This document shows positions 1-6,496 of a stretch of DNA of 7,920 bases, in pieces. Position 1 is the first letter of the stretch. Each line of letters begins with the position of its first letter. A program made the position numbers and the translations under genes. A model generated the notes under the pieces. That model saw only the letters and a program-made list of their open reading frames with translations. It searched no databases and was not told where the DNA came from. Where the stretch lies: the NCBI GenBank assembly GCA_023266795.1, contig JAHFPI010000084.1:1-7920 (forward strand). The letters run 5' to 3'. The DNA comes from Rhodospirillales bacterium. Lineage in GTDB: Bacteria; Pseudomonadota; Alphaproteobacteria; Micavibrionales; UBA2020.

Positions 1-1748
1 CCGTCATAAGGATCCGCCTGCCCGGCCGGCGTGCATAGCAGCGTCAGCATCTCGATCAGGAAGCTGCGCTCCGTCACCTGCGGATAACGCATACCCAGCT
101 TGGTGTCAAAAGGGTTGATCGAATATTGCTGGTTCATCTGCAGACGGTATGCCGCCGCCTCATGCCGGCGGTTGGGCGGCAGGGCATCCTTGATCAGCGA
201 GATCAGCCCCGCCGAAGACGGGCCGATGTCGATGACCGCCACATACGGCAGCCGTGACATCCCCGCCGTAAGGCAGGTGCCGAGATTCAGCGTATTCATC
301 AGGACGGATTTACCGCCGCCGGGCTGGGCGAAGATCAGGTCAAACCAGGTCGTGGTAATGTTGGTTCCCGTCTGGTACGGCCACACCCGACCATCCGTCG
401 TCCGGAACAGGATAGCCCCGCGCTCGAACGGGCTCGAGGCCCGCTGCCAGGGCAGCAGTTTCATAACCTCATAAAGCGGCGCCACGCCGGGCGGCGCCGT
501 GGACGCGCAGGAGATCGCCAGCGCCGAGGACATCACGCAGTCCAGCGGATCTCCCGTCAGCTGCGATACCTGACAGTAGCCCCAGCTCTCCACGGCCTGC
601 ATCAGTTCCGACAGCCGGTCCTCCAGAAGCTCGATGTTGTTTTTCGGCGCCCATGTGCAGAAGGAAACCCGCAGCTTCACCACCGGCTCGCTGCGCGCCA
701 TGACGCTCAGGCCCTCGAGCGATTCCTTGATCTGCTTGTTCTCCGGATTGGTTACCGCCAGAACCGAGGACAGGAACGACTGCAGCGCCATCCCCTGAAT
801 GCCCCCGCCTTCCAGCAGAAAGGAAAGCCGGAACGGAGTCTTGCTTTCCGCCAGACGGTTCAGGAACGACGGAAACGGCAGCGGATCCTGCGGACCCAAA
901 ACCATATCAACCCCGCCCCAGATATATTTCCCCATTTCAACCATATGGTCATTGATGACGCGCGCGGAATTCGAGGACAGCTGCTGCTGTAGGCTCGGCC
1001 AGAGCAGCTCGGACACGTCCCCCTTATGCTCCAGAGCGCGGGCGGGAATGGGGTCTCCCGGCAGGCAGGCTTTCCAGGAGCTGTCCGCAGTGGTCTGAAA
1101 CAGGTTGGAGCGGATGGCGCGCATCGCTTCATGCACCTCCACTTCTGCTGCCTGTATGCCCATTTCCTTCAGAGCGGACAGGATGCCGGAAGTCAGGCTC
1201 TTGTGGCGCGTCCGCAGGGCCTCGACGGCGGCGAAAGGATATTGTGCGTCGAGCGCCCTGACCCATTTACGTTTGCGCGCGCGCGCATTTTCACGGGCGA
1301 TGTCCGATTTGCTCAGAATTGCCGGGCGCGTCCACAACACAAAATAAATTTCTTCCCATGCCAGATAATGGCTCAGATGCCGGGCGCGCTCTTCAAAAAT
1401 GTCATCAATCTCAAGGCCGATATTCTTTGCCGCCATCTGGTTGGGGCGCAGCAGCATCCTGATTTCTTCGCCGATACGCTCCGGGTTGCGGGCAAAATAA
1501 ACCTGCAGCGCATGCCCCGGCTTGTCAAAGCGCGTCCCAAACTTGACCACCGCATCCGAAAGGATTTTTTTATATTCCGCATCGCCGATAATCTGGCGGG
1601 AGCCGTCCACGCGGACGAGCGTCACCAGAGAGCCGTCTTCCGCCGCAAACGTCATTTCATCGTCGGACGTCTCCAGCCGGATGAAAGACTCCACCGGCTG
1701 ACGCAGTGCCTTTACGAAAGGCTTGAAGAATCCGTCTAAAATTCCCAT
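1..1748 (-). CDS. dotO: DotO/IcmB-like VirB4-type ATPase, N-terminal part (truncated by window edge)
   Basis: 582 codons are visible from the ATG at 1748; the frame is open to position 1 and the C-terminal part lies outside (Legionella DotO is about 1,000 aa). AGGA seven to ten bases upstream supports the start. The protein begins MGILDGFFKPFVKALRQPVE. Residues 1-430 are a soluble VirB4-like N-terminal region with no membrane helix. The nucleotide-binding domain starts near 440; the Walker A loop is AQPGGGKS at 474-481, with K480 and S481, followed by VLMNTLNLGTCL. VAVIDIGPSSAGLISLI comes shortly after, and NPFDTKLGMRYPQVTER near 550 is typical of the DotO/TraU family. Walker B and the remaining motor motifs would lie beyond the edge. 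DotO is the hexameric ATPase at the cytoplasmic base of the apparatus and, with DotB, drives assembly and transport. Several plus-strand ORFs over this gene are its antisense shadows. Confidence 0.92.
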   Translation of the reverse strand, partial: MGILDGFFKPFVKALRQPVESFIRLETSDDEMTFAAEDGSLVTLVRVDGSRQIIGDAEYKKILSDAVVKFGTRFDKPGHALQVYFARNPERIGEEIRMLLRPNQMAAKNIGLEIDDIFEERARHLSHYLAWEEIYFVLWTRPAILSKSDIARENARARKRKWVRALDAQYPFAAVEALRTRHKSLTSGILSALKEMGIQAAEVEVHEAMRAIRSNLFQTTADSSWKACLPGDPIPARALEHKGDVSELLWPSLQQQLSSNSARVINDHMVEMGKYIWGGVDMVLGPQDPLPFPSFLNRLAESKTPFRLSFLLEGGGIQGMALQSFLSSVLAVTNPENKQIKESLEGLSVMARSEPVVKLRVSFCTWAPKNNIELLEDRLSELMQAVESWGYCQVSQLTGDPLDCVMSSALAISCASTAPPGVAPLYEVMKLLPWQRASSPFERGAILFRTTDGRVWPYQTGTNITTTWFDLIFAQPGGGKSVLMNTLNLGTCLTAGMSRLPYVAVIDIGPSSAGLISLIKDALPPNRRHEAAAYRLQMNQQYSINPFDTKLGMRYPQVTERSFLIEMLTLLCTPAGQADPYD

Positions 1749-1795
1749 TACAACTTCCTGATACCCGCCGCCGACAACGGACGCCTGATTTCTTA

Positions 1796-1804
1796 TTTAT
1801 ACCA
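1796..1804 (-). promoter_or_regulatory. Candidate extended -10 promoter for dotO
   Basis: On the minus strand TGGTATAAAT (1795-1804) is a good extended -10 element. The best -35 candidate, TTGTAA (1817-1822), is only 15 bases away, which an extended -10 could tolerate. Predicted initiation near 1789 gives a leader of about 41 bases. It shares GGTATAAAT with the dotH box but not the GCATGGT part. The 128-base gap 1749-1876 is AT-rich and has no ORF. Confidence 0.35.
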
Positions 1805-1827
1805 AAAGCTTATCACTTACAAAACAG

Positions 1828-1845
1828 GCTTCTGCTGCCGGAAGC
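1828..1845 (-). terminator. Weak hairpin after dotN, possible attenuator
   Basis: On the minus strand GCTTC (1841-1845) and GAAGC (1828-1832) form a 5-bp stem with an 8-base loop, followed by CTGTTTTG. The stem is short and the T-run only four bases, so efficient termination is doubtful. It lies between the dotN stop and the candidate dotO promoter, where partial termination would make sense. Confidence 0.25.
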
Positions 1846-1876
1846 ATTATAATTATCCTGTTGCGAGTTTTCTTAA

Positions 1877-2572
1877 TCAGGCCTTGGGGATTTTGGCCTG
1901 AACTTCATAGAACAGCTCCACCCACCGGCGCGGCGGCAGGCCGCCGAAAGGGCCCTCCTTGGAGCGCCAGAAGGCCAGAACCTGCGGAAACTGGTTAAAT
2001 TCAAGCTCGCCTTCCTTGATAATGCGCCGGTCCAGCGGCAAAATGCGAAATCCCTTCAGCTTGCTCAGGCGCAGCTTATATTCGCTGATCTCCAGAAAAT
2101 CCTGCAGGACGGTAGCCAGTATCTTCGGGCTGTCCGTGCCCAGACGGTTGACCGCCTCTTCCTTGCGCGCCAGCAGCGCCTCCATCGCATCCCGCGCCGC
2201 ATCCGCCATGGGGCCCCGCGAAATCCGCGCGACATAAATCGCGCGGCAGATATGATGCAGCGCCGCCTGGCCTATTTCCGGCAGCCAAACGACTGCGCCG
2301 GACTGCATGCGGTCTATTCTCTCCAGATGGAAACATTGATAGCAGAAGCTGCACGCCGTAGCATAACTGTCCAGATTTATCTCGTGATTCTGTCCGGTAA
2401 AGTTGACTTCCTGATACTTACGCGACTGAAAGCCGCAATAGCGGCAGGTATACTCATCCCGCGTTAAAACCTGATTCTTCAGGTCATCGTGAGCCTTGTG
2501 GACATCCGCAGAAAGAACACGCCCGGCACCGGAAAGAGCTCCAATGCCAGGCGTAATTCTCAGATAAGTCAT
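1877..2572 (-). CDS. dotN: DotN/IcmJ-like zinc-binding coupling-complex protein
   Basis: 231 aa, against about 208 in Legionella IcmJ/DotN (TraT in R64). It is a soluble cytoplasmic protein with no signal peptide or membrane helix. After DDLKNQVLTRDEYTCRYCGF come two CxxC pairs, C43/C46 and C74/C77, with C80 and H82 close by, a likely zinc site. The first pair with a following His (H63) recalls the HNH-endonuclease-like fold described for DotN, but a full HNH catalytic set is not apparent, so nuclease activity is not claimed. The rest (90-231) is mainly helical, ending PRRWVELFYEVQAKIPKA. In Legionella, DotN binds the tail of the coupling ATPase DotL together with DotM and adaptors, and so helps recruit substrates. 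It is probably co-transcribed with dotP; its ribosome binding site (GAGTGA) is weak. Position between dotP and dotO agrees with icmD-icmJ-icmB. Confidence 0.88.
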   Translation of the reverse strand: MTYLRITPGIGALSGAGRVLSADVHKAHDDLKNQVLTRDEYTCRYCGFQSRKYQEVNFTGQNHEINLDSYATACSFCYQCFHLERIDRMQSGAVVWLPEIGQAALHHICRAIYVARISRGPMADAARDAMEALLARKEEAVNRLGTDSPKILATVLQDFLEISEYKLRLSKLKGFRILPLDRRIIKEGELEFNQFPQVLAFWRSKEGPFGGLPPRRWVELFYEVQAKIPKA

Positions 2573-2586
2573 TCAGATATTCACTC

Positions 2587-2967
2587 TTAGAGGCCGGTAA
2601 CGCCCGTGAACGGAACAACCGCAGGCGTGTTACCCGCGCCATTGTCGATCGTACCCATCATTGCTGATGTCAGGAACGGCAGGGCCAGCAGGCCGCCGCC
2701 GGCGCCCAGACGCACCAAGCCGTCTTTCATGGGTGTCTGACCAGGGTTATCAACGTGCTGTTTCAGCTTGAAGACACCCGCAACGCCCAGACCGATGCCG
2801 CCGATGTAGGCAACCGTCGAAATCAGGTTTGGCAGTGTTGACGAAGACGTCACGATGTTTGAAGTCAGGTTTGTAAAATTGGTACCCGCCGAAGCTGCAG
2901 TGGCTTCGCTCATCAATACGCCTGCCGTCACAACTGCTGCAAGCTTATGCATTTTAGATTGTTTCAT
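2587..2967 (-). CDS. dotP: DotP/IcmD-like inner-membrane protein
   Basis: 126 aa from the ATG at 2967, chosen because AAGGAG lies seven bases upstream (2975-2980) and because the protein then opens with a signal-like segment: MKQSKMHKLAAVVTAGVLMS, then EATAASA. The alternative ATG at 3033 adds 22 residues with two Cys and no ribosome binding site. Two hydrophobic Gly-rich helices, about 48-66 and 84-106, flank a loop containing HVDNPGQTP (71-79). Length and topology agree with Legionella IcmD (about 130 aa) and R64 TraR. The role is an inner-membrane or periplasmic component of the apparatus, with no enzymatic activity known. Residues 46-107 align without gaps to the same residues of DotE from the preceding gene (28 of 62 identical by my count). 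The dotN start follows 14 bases after the stop. Confidence 0.85.
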   Translation of the reverse strand: MKQSKMHKLAAVVTAGVLMSEATAASAGTNFTNLTSNIVTSSSTLPNLISTVAYIGGIGLGVAGVFKLKQHVDNPGQTPMKDGLVRLGAGGGLLALPFLTSAMMGTIDNGAGNTPAVVPFTGVTGL

Positions 2968-3032
2968 ATCTCTTCTCCTTGTTTTGCACACACACACTTT
3001 AGATATAGTCTCTTTAGAAATAACAGTCCTCA

Positions 3033-3051
3033 ATTTATAATCGTACCATGC
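3033..3051 (-). promoter_or_regulatory. Candidate dotP promoter: TATAAAT box with motif shared with dotH
   Basis: On the minus strand this reads GCATGGTACGATTATAAAT. It differs from the dotH block at 7764-7783 by one missing T and two substitutions. TATAAA at 3034-3039 would start transcription near 3026, giving a leader of about 60 bases. No convincing -35 hexamer is present. The block sits just after the dotE stop (3066-3068). The leader also holds a short (GT)n tract (2987-2997). Confidence 0.42.
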
Positions 3052-3065
3052 CTAAACCGAATCTG

Positions 3066-3983
3066 CTAGCCAAATGTGATTCCGTTCACACCGACGGTCT
3101 TGCCGAGAACATTCACCAGGTCCCCCAGATTCATCGCCAGCGCACCGCCAAAGAGAAACGTCAGCCCCTGCGCAATAGACGCCTGGGAACTGCCGTCAGC
3201 GAAAGCTTTCATGACAAACCATCCCCTGATGAAGGCGATAATCCCGACGATCATGATAAAAGTCATAACTGCCTCAATCACCGGCGCAATCTTGAGCGCA
3301 TCGGCGGCGTTTATGACTGTCGGATCAATCGTCGCATAAGTGCTTACCGTGGGGTTTCCAAAAAGGCTGGTGGTAAACGTACTCATCATGCCTGCGGACG
3401 AAAACAGCGCGCCGGAAGCCAGAAACGTCATAATCGTGCCAAGCCCGCCGGGGCCGCGAGGCCCCTCCTGCGCCGTCTTGGTCAGACGGCTGACACCAAC
3501 CACCAAAAGAATGACGGCGGCAATATAGGAAAAAGCAGCCAGCAACTGCCCTGCAGGGCCGGCGGCGCTGTTAACCAGATCATAGATCATTTGATCCATG
3601 CCCGTGCCGCCCGGCGCGCCATGGCGTAAGGTGGAGCTAAGCGTTTGTGTGCTCGCCCCAAGCAGCGTACCCTTCAGGACGCTTCCCGTATAAGGCGCCG
3701 ACAGCAGCATCCCGCCCGCAAGGAATCTCTTGACGCCCGCGCTGAGCGGGGTCTGGGCGGGATTGTCGACGTGGTCTTTAAATTTGAAAACCCCGACAAT
3801 GGCAAAAAGCAGCCCCAGCAGAGCCGCCGATAAGGATAAAAAAGTGGGAAAATTTCCAAAGGCGTTTGTAGTGTTGTTAAGGACATCGCCCAGCTTCAGG
3901 GAACCCGCTTCCGCCTGAGACGTCAGCAGCAATAAAGCAGCGAACGAAAGGCCGATGATCTTATTCAGATAACGTATAGTCAT
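3066..3983 (-). CDS. dotE: DotE/IcmC-like inner-membrane protein with an extra DotP-like module
   Basis: 305 aa from the ATG at 3983. A longer in-frame start at 4061 exists, but it overlaps the predicted -35 box and adds 26 residues, including two Cys, that lack signal-peptide character. From 3983 the protein begins with a signal peptide or membrane anchor (MTIRYLNKIIGLSFAALLLL, then TSQAEA). Three similar modules follow, each a hydrophobic helix, a short polar loop and a second Gly-rich helix: 47-106, 147-206 and 234-293. Module 1 carries VFKFKDHVDNPAQTP and matches DotP at the same residue numbers. Modules 2 and 3, with FIRGWFVMKAFADGSSQAS and FLFGGALAMNLGDLVN, fit IcmC/DotE (TraQ). Legionella IcmC is about 194 aa, so this copy has roughly 110 extra N-terminal residues. 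DotE is an inner-membrane part of the apparatus; its exact job is poorly known. The ribosome binding site is weak (GGGGG). Confidence 0.8.
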   Translation of the reverse strand: MTIRYLNKIIGLSFAALLLLTSQAEAGSLKLGDVLNNTTNAFGNFPTFLSLSAALLGLLFAIVGVFKFKDHVDNPAQTPLSAGVKRFLAGGMLLSAPYTGSVLKGTLLGASTQTLSSTLRHGAPGGTGMDQMIYDLVNSAAGPAGQLLAAFSYIAAVILLVVGVSRLTKTAQEGPRGPGGLGTIMTFLASGALFSSAGMMSTFTTSLFGNPTVSTYATIDPTVINAADALKIAPVIEAVMTFIMIVGIIAFIRGWFVMKAFADGSSQASIAQGLTFLFGGALAMNLGDLVNVLGKTVGVNGITFG

Positions 3984-4032
3984 GAAATACCCCCGTATCC
4001 CAACTTGCGCGCACAATACCCAGCATATCTTT

Positions 4033-4061
4033 ATTAGAACATTTTTTTGGATAACCGGCAA
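4033..4061 (-). promoter_or_regulatory. Candidate sigma70-type promoter for dotE
   Basis: On the minus strand TTGCCG (4056-4061) is followed after 17 bases by TCTAAT (4033-4038), matching TTGACA at four of six and TATAAT at five of six positions. TGT directly before TCTAAT makes an extended -10. Predicted initiation near 4026 gives a leader of about 43 bases to the dotE ATG. The 207-base dotF-dotE gap (3984-4190) is distinctly AT-rich compared with the genes and holds no ORF I would call. Confidence 0.5.
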
Positions 4062-4079
4062 ATTTCTTACTGTAATAAA

Positions 4080-4093
4080 GTTACAAAATTTAC
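4080..4093 (-). promoter_or_regulatory. GTAAA-N4-GTAAC direct repeat upstream of dotE (CpxR-like)
   Basis: On the minus strand GTAAA (4089-4093) and GTAAC (4080-4084) lie four bases apart, and a third GTAAG follows at 4066-4070. The E. coli and Legionella CpxR consensus is two GTAAA boxes a few bases apart, and CpxR controls several icm/dot genes in Legionella. The pair would be centred near -60 from the predicted dotE start. TGTAACTTTATTACA (4071-4085) is also a dyad with 5-base arms. The region is AT-rich, so chance is a real alternative. Confidence 0.25.
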
Positions 4094-4190
4094 GGTAAAG
4101 GGCTGATATGCCGTGTCAAAATTTAATAATCGCGGCTTTGGCAGGATAGGTAAAATTAAAGATAAATTCAGTCAAAAATTTGATTCTTGT

Positions 4191-5180
4191 TTACTGACTG
4201 ATTCTACCCTTAACGCCGTTCACCACCCAAAGACCCGAAGAATCCCTGACAATCGCCGTAATTTTACCAAGCCCCTCCAGCGTATCCCCCACCGTCACCG
4301 TCTTCAGGGCGCCGCCCGCTCCCGCAGCCACCCAAGCCGTCCCCGGCTTGGCTGACTTCAACACCCACGCAGGTGCCGGAATGGAAGGGCGCTGCGCCTT
4401 ATGCGCTGCCGCCTTGTGGCGTACAGGTTTTTGCGGCTCTGTCGCCACGGCTGCATTTTCAACACGCTCTTTCTCCGCAGTCTTTTCTTCCAAAGCTTTT
4501 GCGGTCGCTGCCTGCTTCAACTGGCCGATCGTTTCTTCCATCTCGGAAATCTTTTTCTCCAGCGTTTCAATTTTGGCCTGCGCTGCCGTCAGCTCCGCGC
4601 TCTCCGCCGCCGCTTTAGCGTTTGGAAACGGCGTCTTGGCGATCTCTGCCTTGTCTACGCCGGGGATGGCAACGGACGGCATTGCCTCTCCGCCTTTGAT
4701 TTCCACCTTGGCTTGCTGCACGGGAACGGCCTCCGCTCCATTCGCAGGAACATTTTTTTCTTCCGGCATTTGTGCTGACGGCGAGGGCGCGGGAGCCCCT
4801 GCTCCCCATGCCAAAGGATCAGTGCCCGTCGCTCCTGCAAGCGGCGTCGTGGGCGGCGGCACATCCGTTACGACAGTCGGCTCCGGCGGCGGTATCGGAG
4901 ACGGCTGGGCCGACACTGCGGCTACCGGCTGGGAAGGTGCGGCAACAGGCGCGGGCGGCACGGCGGCAGGGGCTTCCTGCTGCACAACAACCGGCGCCGG
5001 TGGCGGAGCGCCGCGCAAGACCAGAAAATAAAATGCGCCGCCGCCCAGAACGGCAAGGACAACAATAGCTTTAAGCAAAAATCCGCCGCCGGAGGCTTTG
5101 GGCGAAACTGTCTCGACCGGCTCCTCGGGAAGGTCTGTCGTCTCTTCCGGCTCAAGCTCCATGTCGGTGGCACTGCTCAT
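4191..5180 (-). CDS. dotF: DotF/IcmG-like inner-membrane/periplasmic accessory protein
   Basis: 329 aa, somewhat longer than Legionella IcmG (about 270). Order of parts: an acidic cytoplasmic tail (1-30), one membrane helix at 34-56 (FLLKAIVVLAVLGGGAFYFL), a Pro/Ala/Val-rich periplasmic linker (57-150), a heptad-like coiled coil at about 194-245 (AELTAAQAKIETLEKKISEM and onward), a basic stretch (250-265), and a C-terminal beta domain at 267-329 with VTVGDTLEGLGKITAI and LWVVNGVKGRISQ. The VGDTLxGLGKI pattern is typical of DotF/TraP and resembles pilus and type II secretion periplasmic domains. In Legionella, DotF associates with the DotG/DotH core and was reported to bind some effectors. The start codon is in ATGA with the dotG stop, and AAAGGA lies upstream, so translation is probably coupled. 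No cysteine. The long linker makes homology outside the C-terminal domain hard to see. Confidence 0.82.
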   Translation of the reverse strand: MSSATDMELEPEETTDLPEEPVETVSPKASGGGFLLKAIVVLAVLGGGAFYFLVLRGAPPPAPVVVQQEAPAAVPPAPVAAPSQPVAAVSAQPSPIPPPEPTVVTDVPPPTTPLAGATGTDPLAWGAGAPAPSPSAQMPEEKNVPANGAEAVPVQQAKVEIKGGEAMPSVAIPGVDKAEIAKTPFPNAKAAAESAELTAAQAKIETLEKKISEMEETIGQLKQAATAKALEEKTAEKERVENAAVATEPQKPVRHKAAAHKAQRPSIPAPAWVLKSAKPGTAWVAAGAGGALKTVTVGDTLEGLGKITAIVRDSSGLWVVNGVKGRISQ

Positions 5181-6496
5181 TTTCCAGCATCCTTTGTTGT
5201 CACTGTCTCAGTGAAGAAAACGCCCATGGTCGTTCCCTTGGCGATCTTGACGGTAATCGGGCGTTCGGCAGCCTTATCCAACATCTCGCTGACCTTCTTG
5301 GATCCTTCCTCGACGCCCTTGTAGATGTTCTGCTTTGCATCCGGCTTGGACTGCTCAGCCGCCTGACCGCCGCCAGCGGTTTGGGATACCGTCGTCGACG
5401 TCTGGGAAACGGAAGAGCCATACCCCTCGATAAATTTAGCCGCCGCCGGCAGGATAACACGCACAAAATAATGATGGTCCACATCCGTCGCCTGACCCGC
5501 CAGCGTGGTGTTTTCATCCAGCGCAACACCGTTCATCTTGTAGCTGACGGTGTCTTTCACGATCCGCGTGAAATTGATGACCATATACTCATCCTTCACC
5601 TCGATCTTGCCGATGATCCGCCCGCCCGCAAAGGGTCCGGACAGCATCTGTGCCAAGACCGGCCCCTGAATATCGGAGTTCAGCTCGGTCAGCAACTGGG
5701 CATACGCAATAGACCCGGCAGGCACGATCGTCTGGCCCGGATCGGTCGCCGCATTTACCCCGTTGACGCCGTTTGCATTTGCCAACGACGCATCCTTCTC
5801 CAGCAGCTTCTTTGCCTCTTCCTCTTTTTTCATTGCAACATAAGGGGAGTCCTCTTTTGTAATCTCGAGAGAACGCGGCATCGGCGGAATCTGCGCCGCA
5901 ACGATAACCCGCATCTGCTCGGAAAGCCGTTTCGCCGCGTTCGGATCCTGTTTTGCCATCTGCTGCGGCCGGATAGCGGGCCCCATAGGCACAACCTCCG
6001 GCGGCGGTGTATTAGCGCCGTTATTTTCCTCTTCAACGGCATCCCTTGCCGCTTTTGACCGCGCCGCTTCCCGCGCTCTTTTCCATTCCGCAAGAACATC
6101 CGATTTCGGCGGTGACGGCATATCCGGCACCTGGAGCCCCTCACCCTTGGGAGGGGCAATCGGTATCGGCAGGGCGCTGCCCCCGGTCTGGGCCGCCTCT
6201 ATCGCTTTCTTTTTATTTAGGTCTTCCAGGGCTTTTTGATCCGCCGGATCCAGAGGATGCAGCCCCGGCGTTGTCTTTGCCGACGCATCATTACCTATAT
6301 TCATCATCCTCGCCTTAGGCGCCTCGTCCCCGCTCTTGGAGAAAAAAACCACATAGCCGCCGCCAAGAATGGCAACGCCCAGCACAACAGCCGCCAATTT
6401 CAGCATCGGATTATTTTCCCACGCTTCTTTCAGCGACGGCTTTTCCACATCCTGTTTCTCAAAGTCTTCCGGCGCATCAATATCATCATCAATCAT
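5177..6496 (-). CDS. dotG: DotG/IcmE-like VirB10-type channel protein, compact form
   Basis: 439 aa. Residues 1-30 are acidic and cytoplasmic; residues 31-53 (MLKLAAVVLGVAILGGGYVV then FF) form one membrane helix. About 55-250 is a Pro/Ala and charged linker with helical patches (near 133-155 and 215-240). About 255-430 is the VirB10/TraO-like beta domain: QTIVPAGSIAYAQLLTELNS, PFAGGRIIGKIEV, MVINFTRIV, a hydrophobic segment near 344-365 that may be the outer-membrane antenna, and ITVKIAKGTTMGVFFTETV at the end. DotG spans both membranes and forms the central channel. Legionella DotG is about 1,050 aa because of a long repeat region; that region is absent here, so the size is close to plasmid R64 TraO (about 430 aa). 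The ATG overlaps the dotH stop, with GAGG seven bases upstream; the TGA overlaps the dotF start. Confidence 0.9.
   Translation of the reverse strand: MIDDDIDAPEDFEKQDVEKPSLKEAWENNPMLKLAAVVLGVAILGGGYVVFFSKSGDEAPKARMMNIGNDASAKTTPGLHPLDPADQKALEDLNKKKAIEAAQTGGSALPIPIAPPKGEGLQVPDMPSPPKSDVLAEWKRAREAARSKAARDAVEEENNGANTPPPEVVPMGPAIRPQQMAKQDPNAAKRLSEQMRVIVAAQIPPMPRSLEITKEDSPYVAMKKEEEAKKLLEKDASLANANGVNGVNAATDPGQTIVPAGSIAYAQLLTELNSDIQGPVLAQMLSGPFAGGRIIGKIEVKDEYMVINFTRIVKDTVSYKMNGVALDENTTLAGQATDVDHHYFVRVILPAAAKFIEGYGSSVSQTSTTVSQTAGGGQAAEQSKPDAKQNIYKGVEEGSKKVSEMLDKAAERPITVKIAKGTTMGVFFTETVTTKDAGK

Noticed and set aside
474..481. Altered DotO P-loop as a sign of a dead ATPase (numbers are residues of DotO)
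   Set aside because: AQPGGGKS still fits the [AG]xxxxGK[ST] consensus, with the Lys and Ser in place.
1026..1739. Plus-strand ORF of 237 codons opposite dotO
   Set aside because: Lies antisense within dotO, rich in Arg/His/Gln with no recognisable domain; a frame shadow of a GC-rich gene.
2987..2997. Dinucleotide (CA)5C tract in the dotP leader, possible phase-variation repeat
   Set aside because: Only 11 bases; too short for frequent slippage and outside the coding sequence. No comparison sequence shows length change.
2587..3033. Longer dotP starting at 3033 (148 codons)
   Set aside because: No ribosome binding site there and the start coincides with the -10-like box; the ATG at 2967 has a strong AAGGAG.
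3048..3629. Plus-strand ORF of 193 codons starting in the dotE-dotP gap
   Set aside because: Overlaps dotE antisense, is Arg/His/Asn-rich without hydrophobic order, and its start region lies in the candidate dotP promoter.
3066..4061. Longer dotE starting at 4061 (331 codons)
   Set aside because: The extra 26 residues hide the signal peptide, contain two Cys unlike the rest, and overlap the predicted promoter; DotP aligns in register only from the 3983 start.
4091..4119. Perfect TTGACA (minus strand, 4114-4119) as dotE -35 box
   Set aside because: The hexamer at 16-18 bases spacing (TACCGT, ACCGTA, CCGTAA) is a poor -10. The promoter at 4033-4061 fits better.
4348..5031. Plus-strand ORF of 227 codons opposite dotF
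   Set aside because: Its Gly/Ala/Ser/Thr-rich product is the reverse reading of the Pro/Ala linker and coiled coil of DotF.
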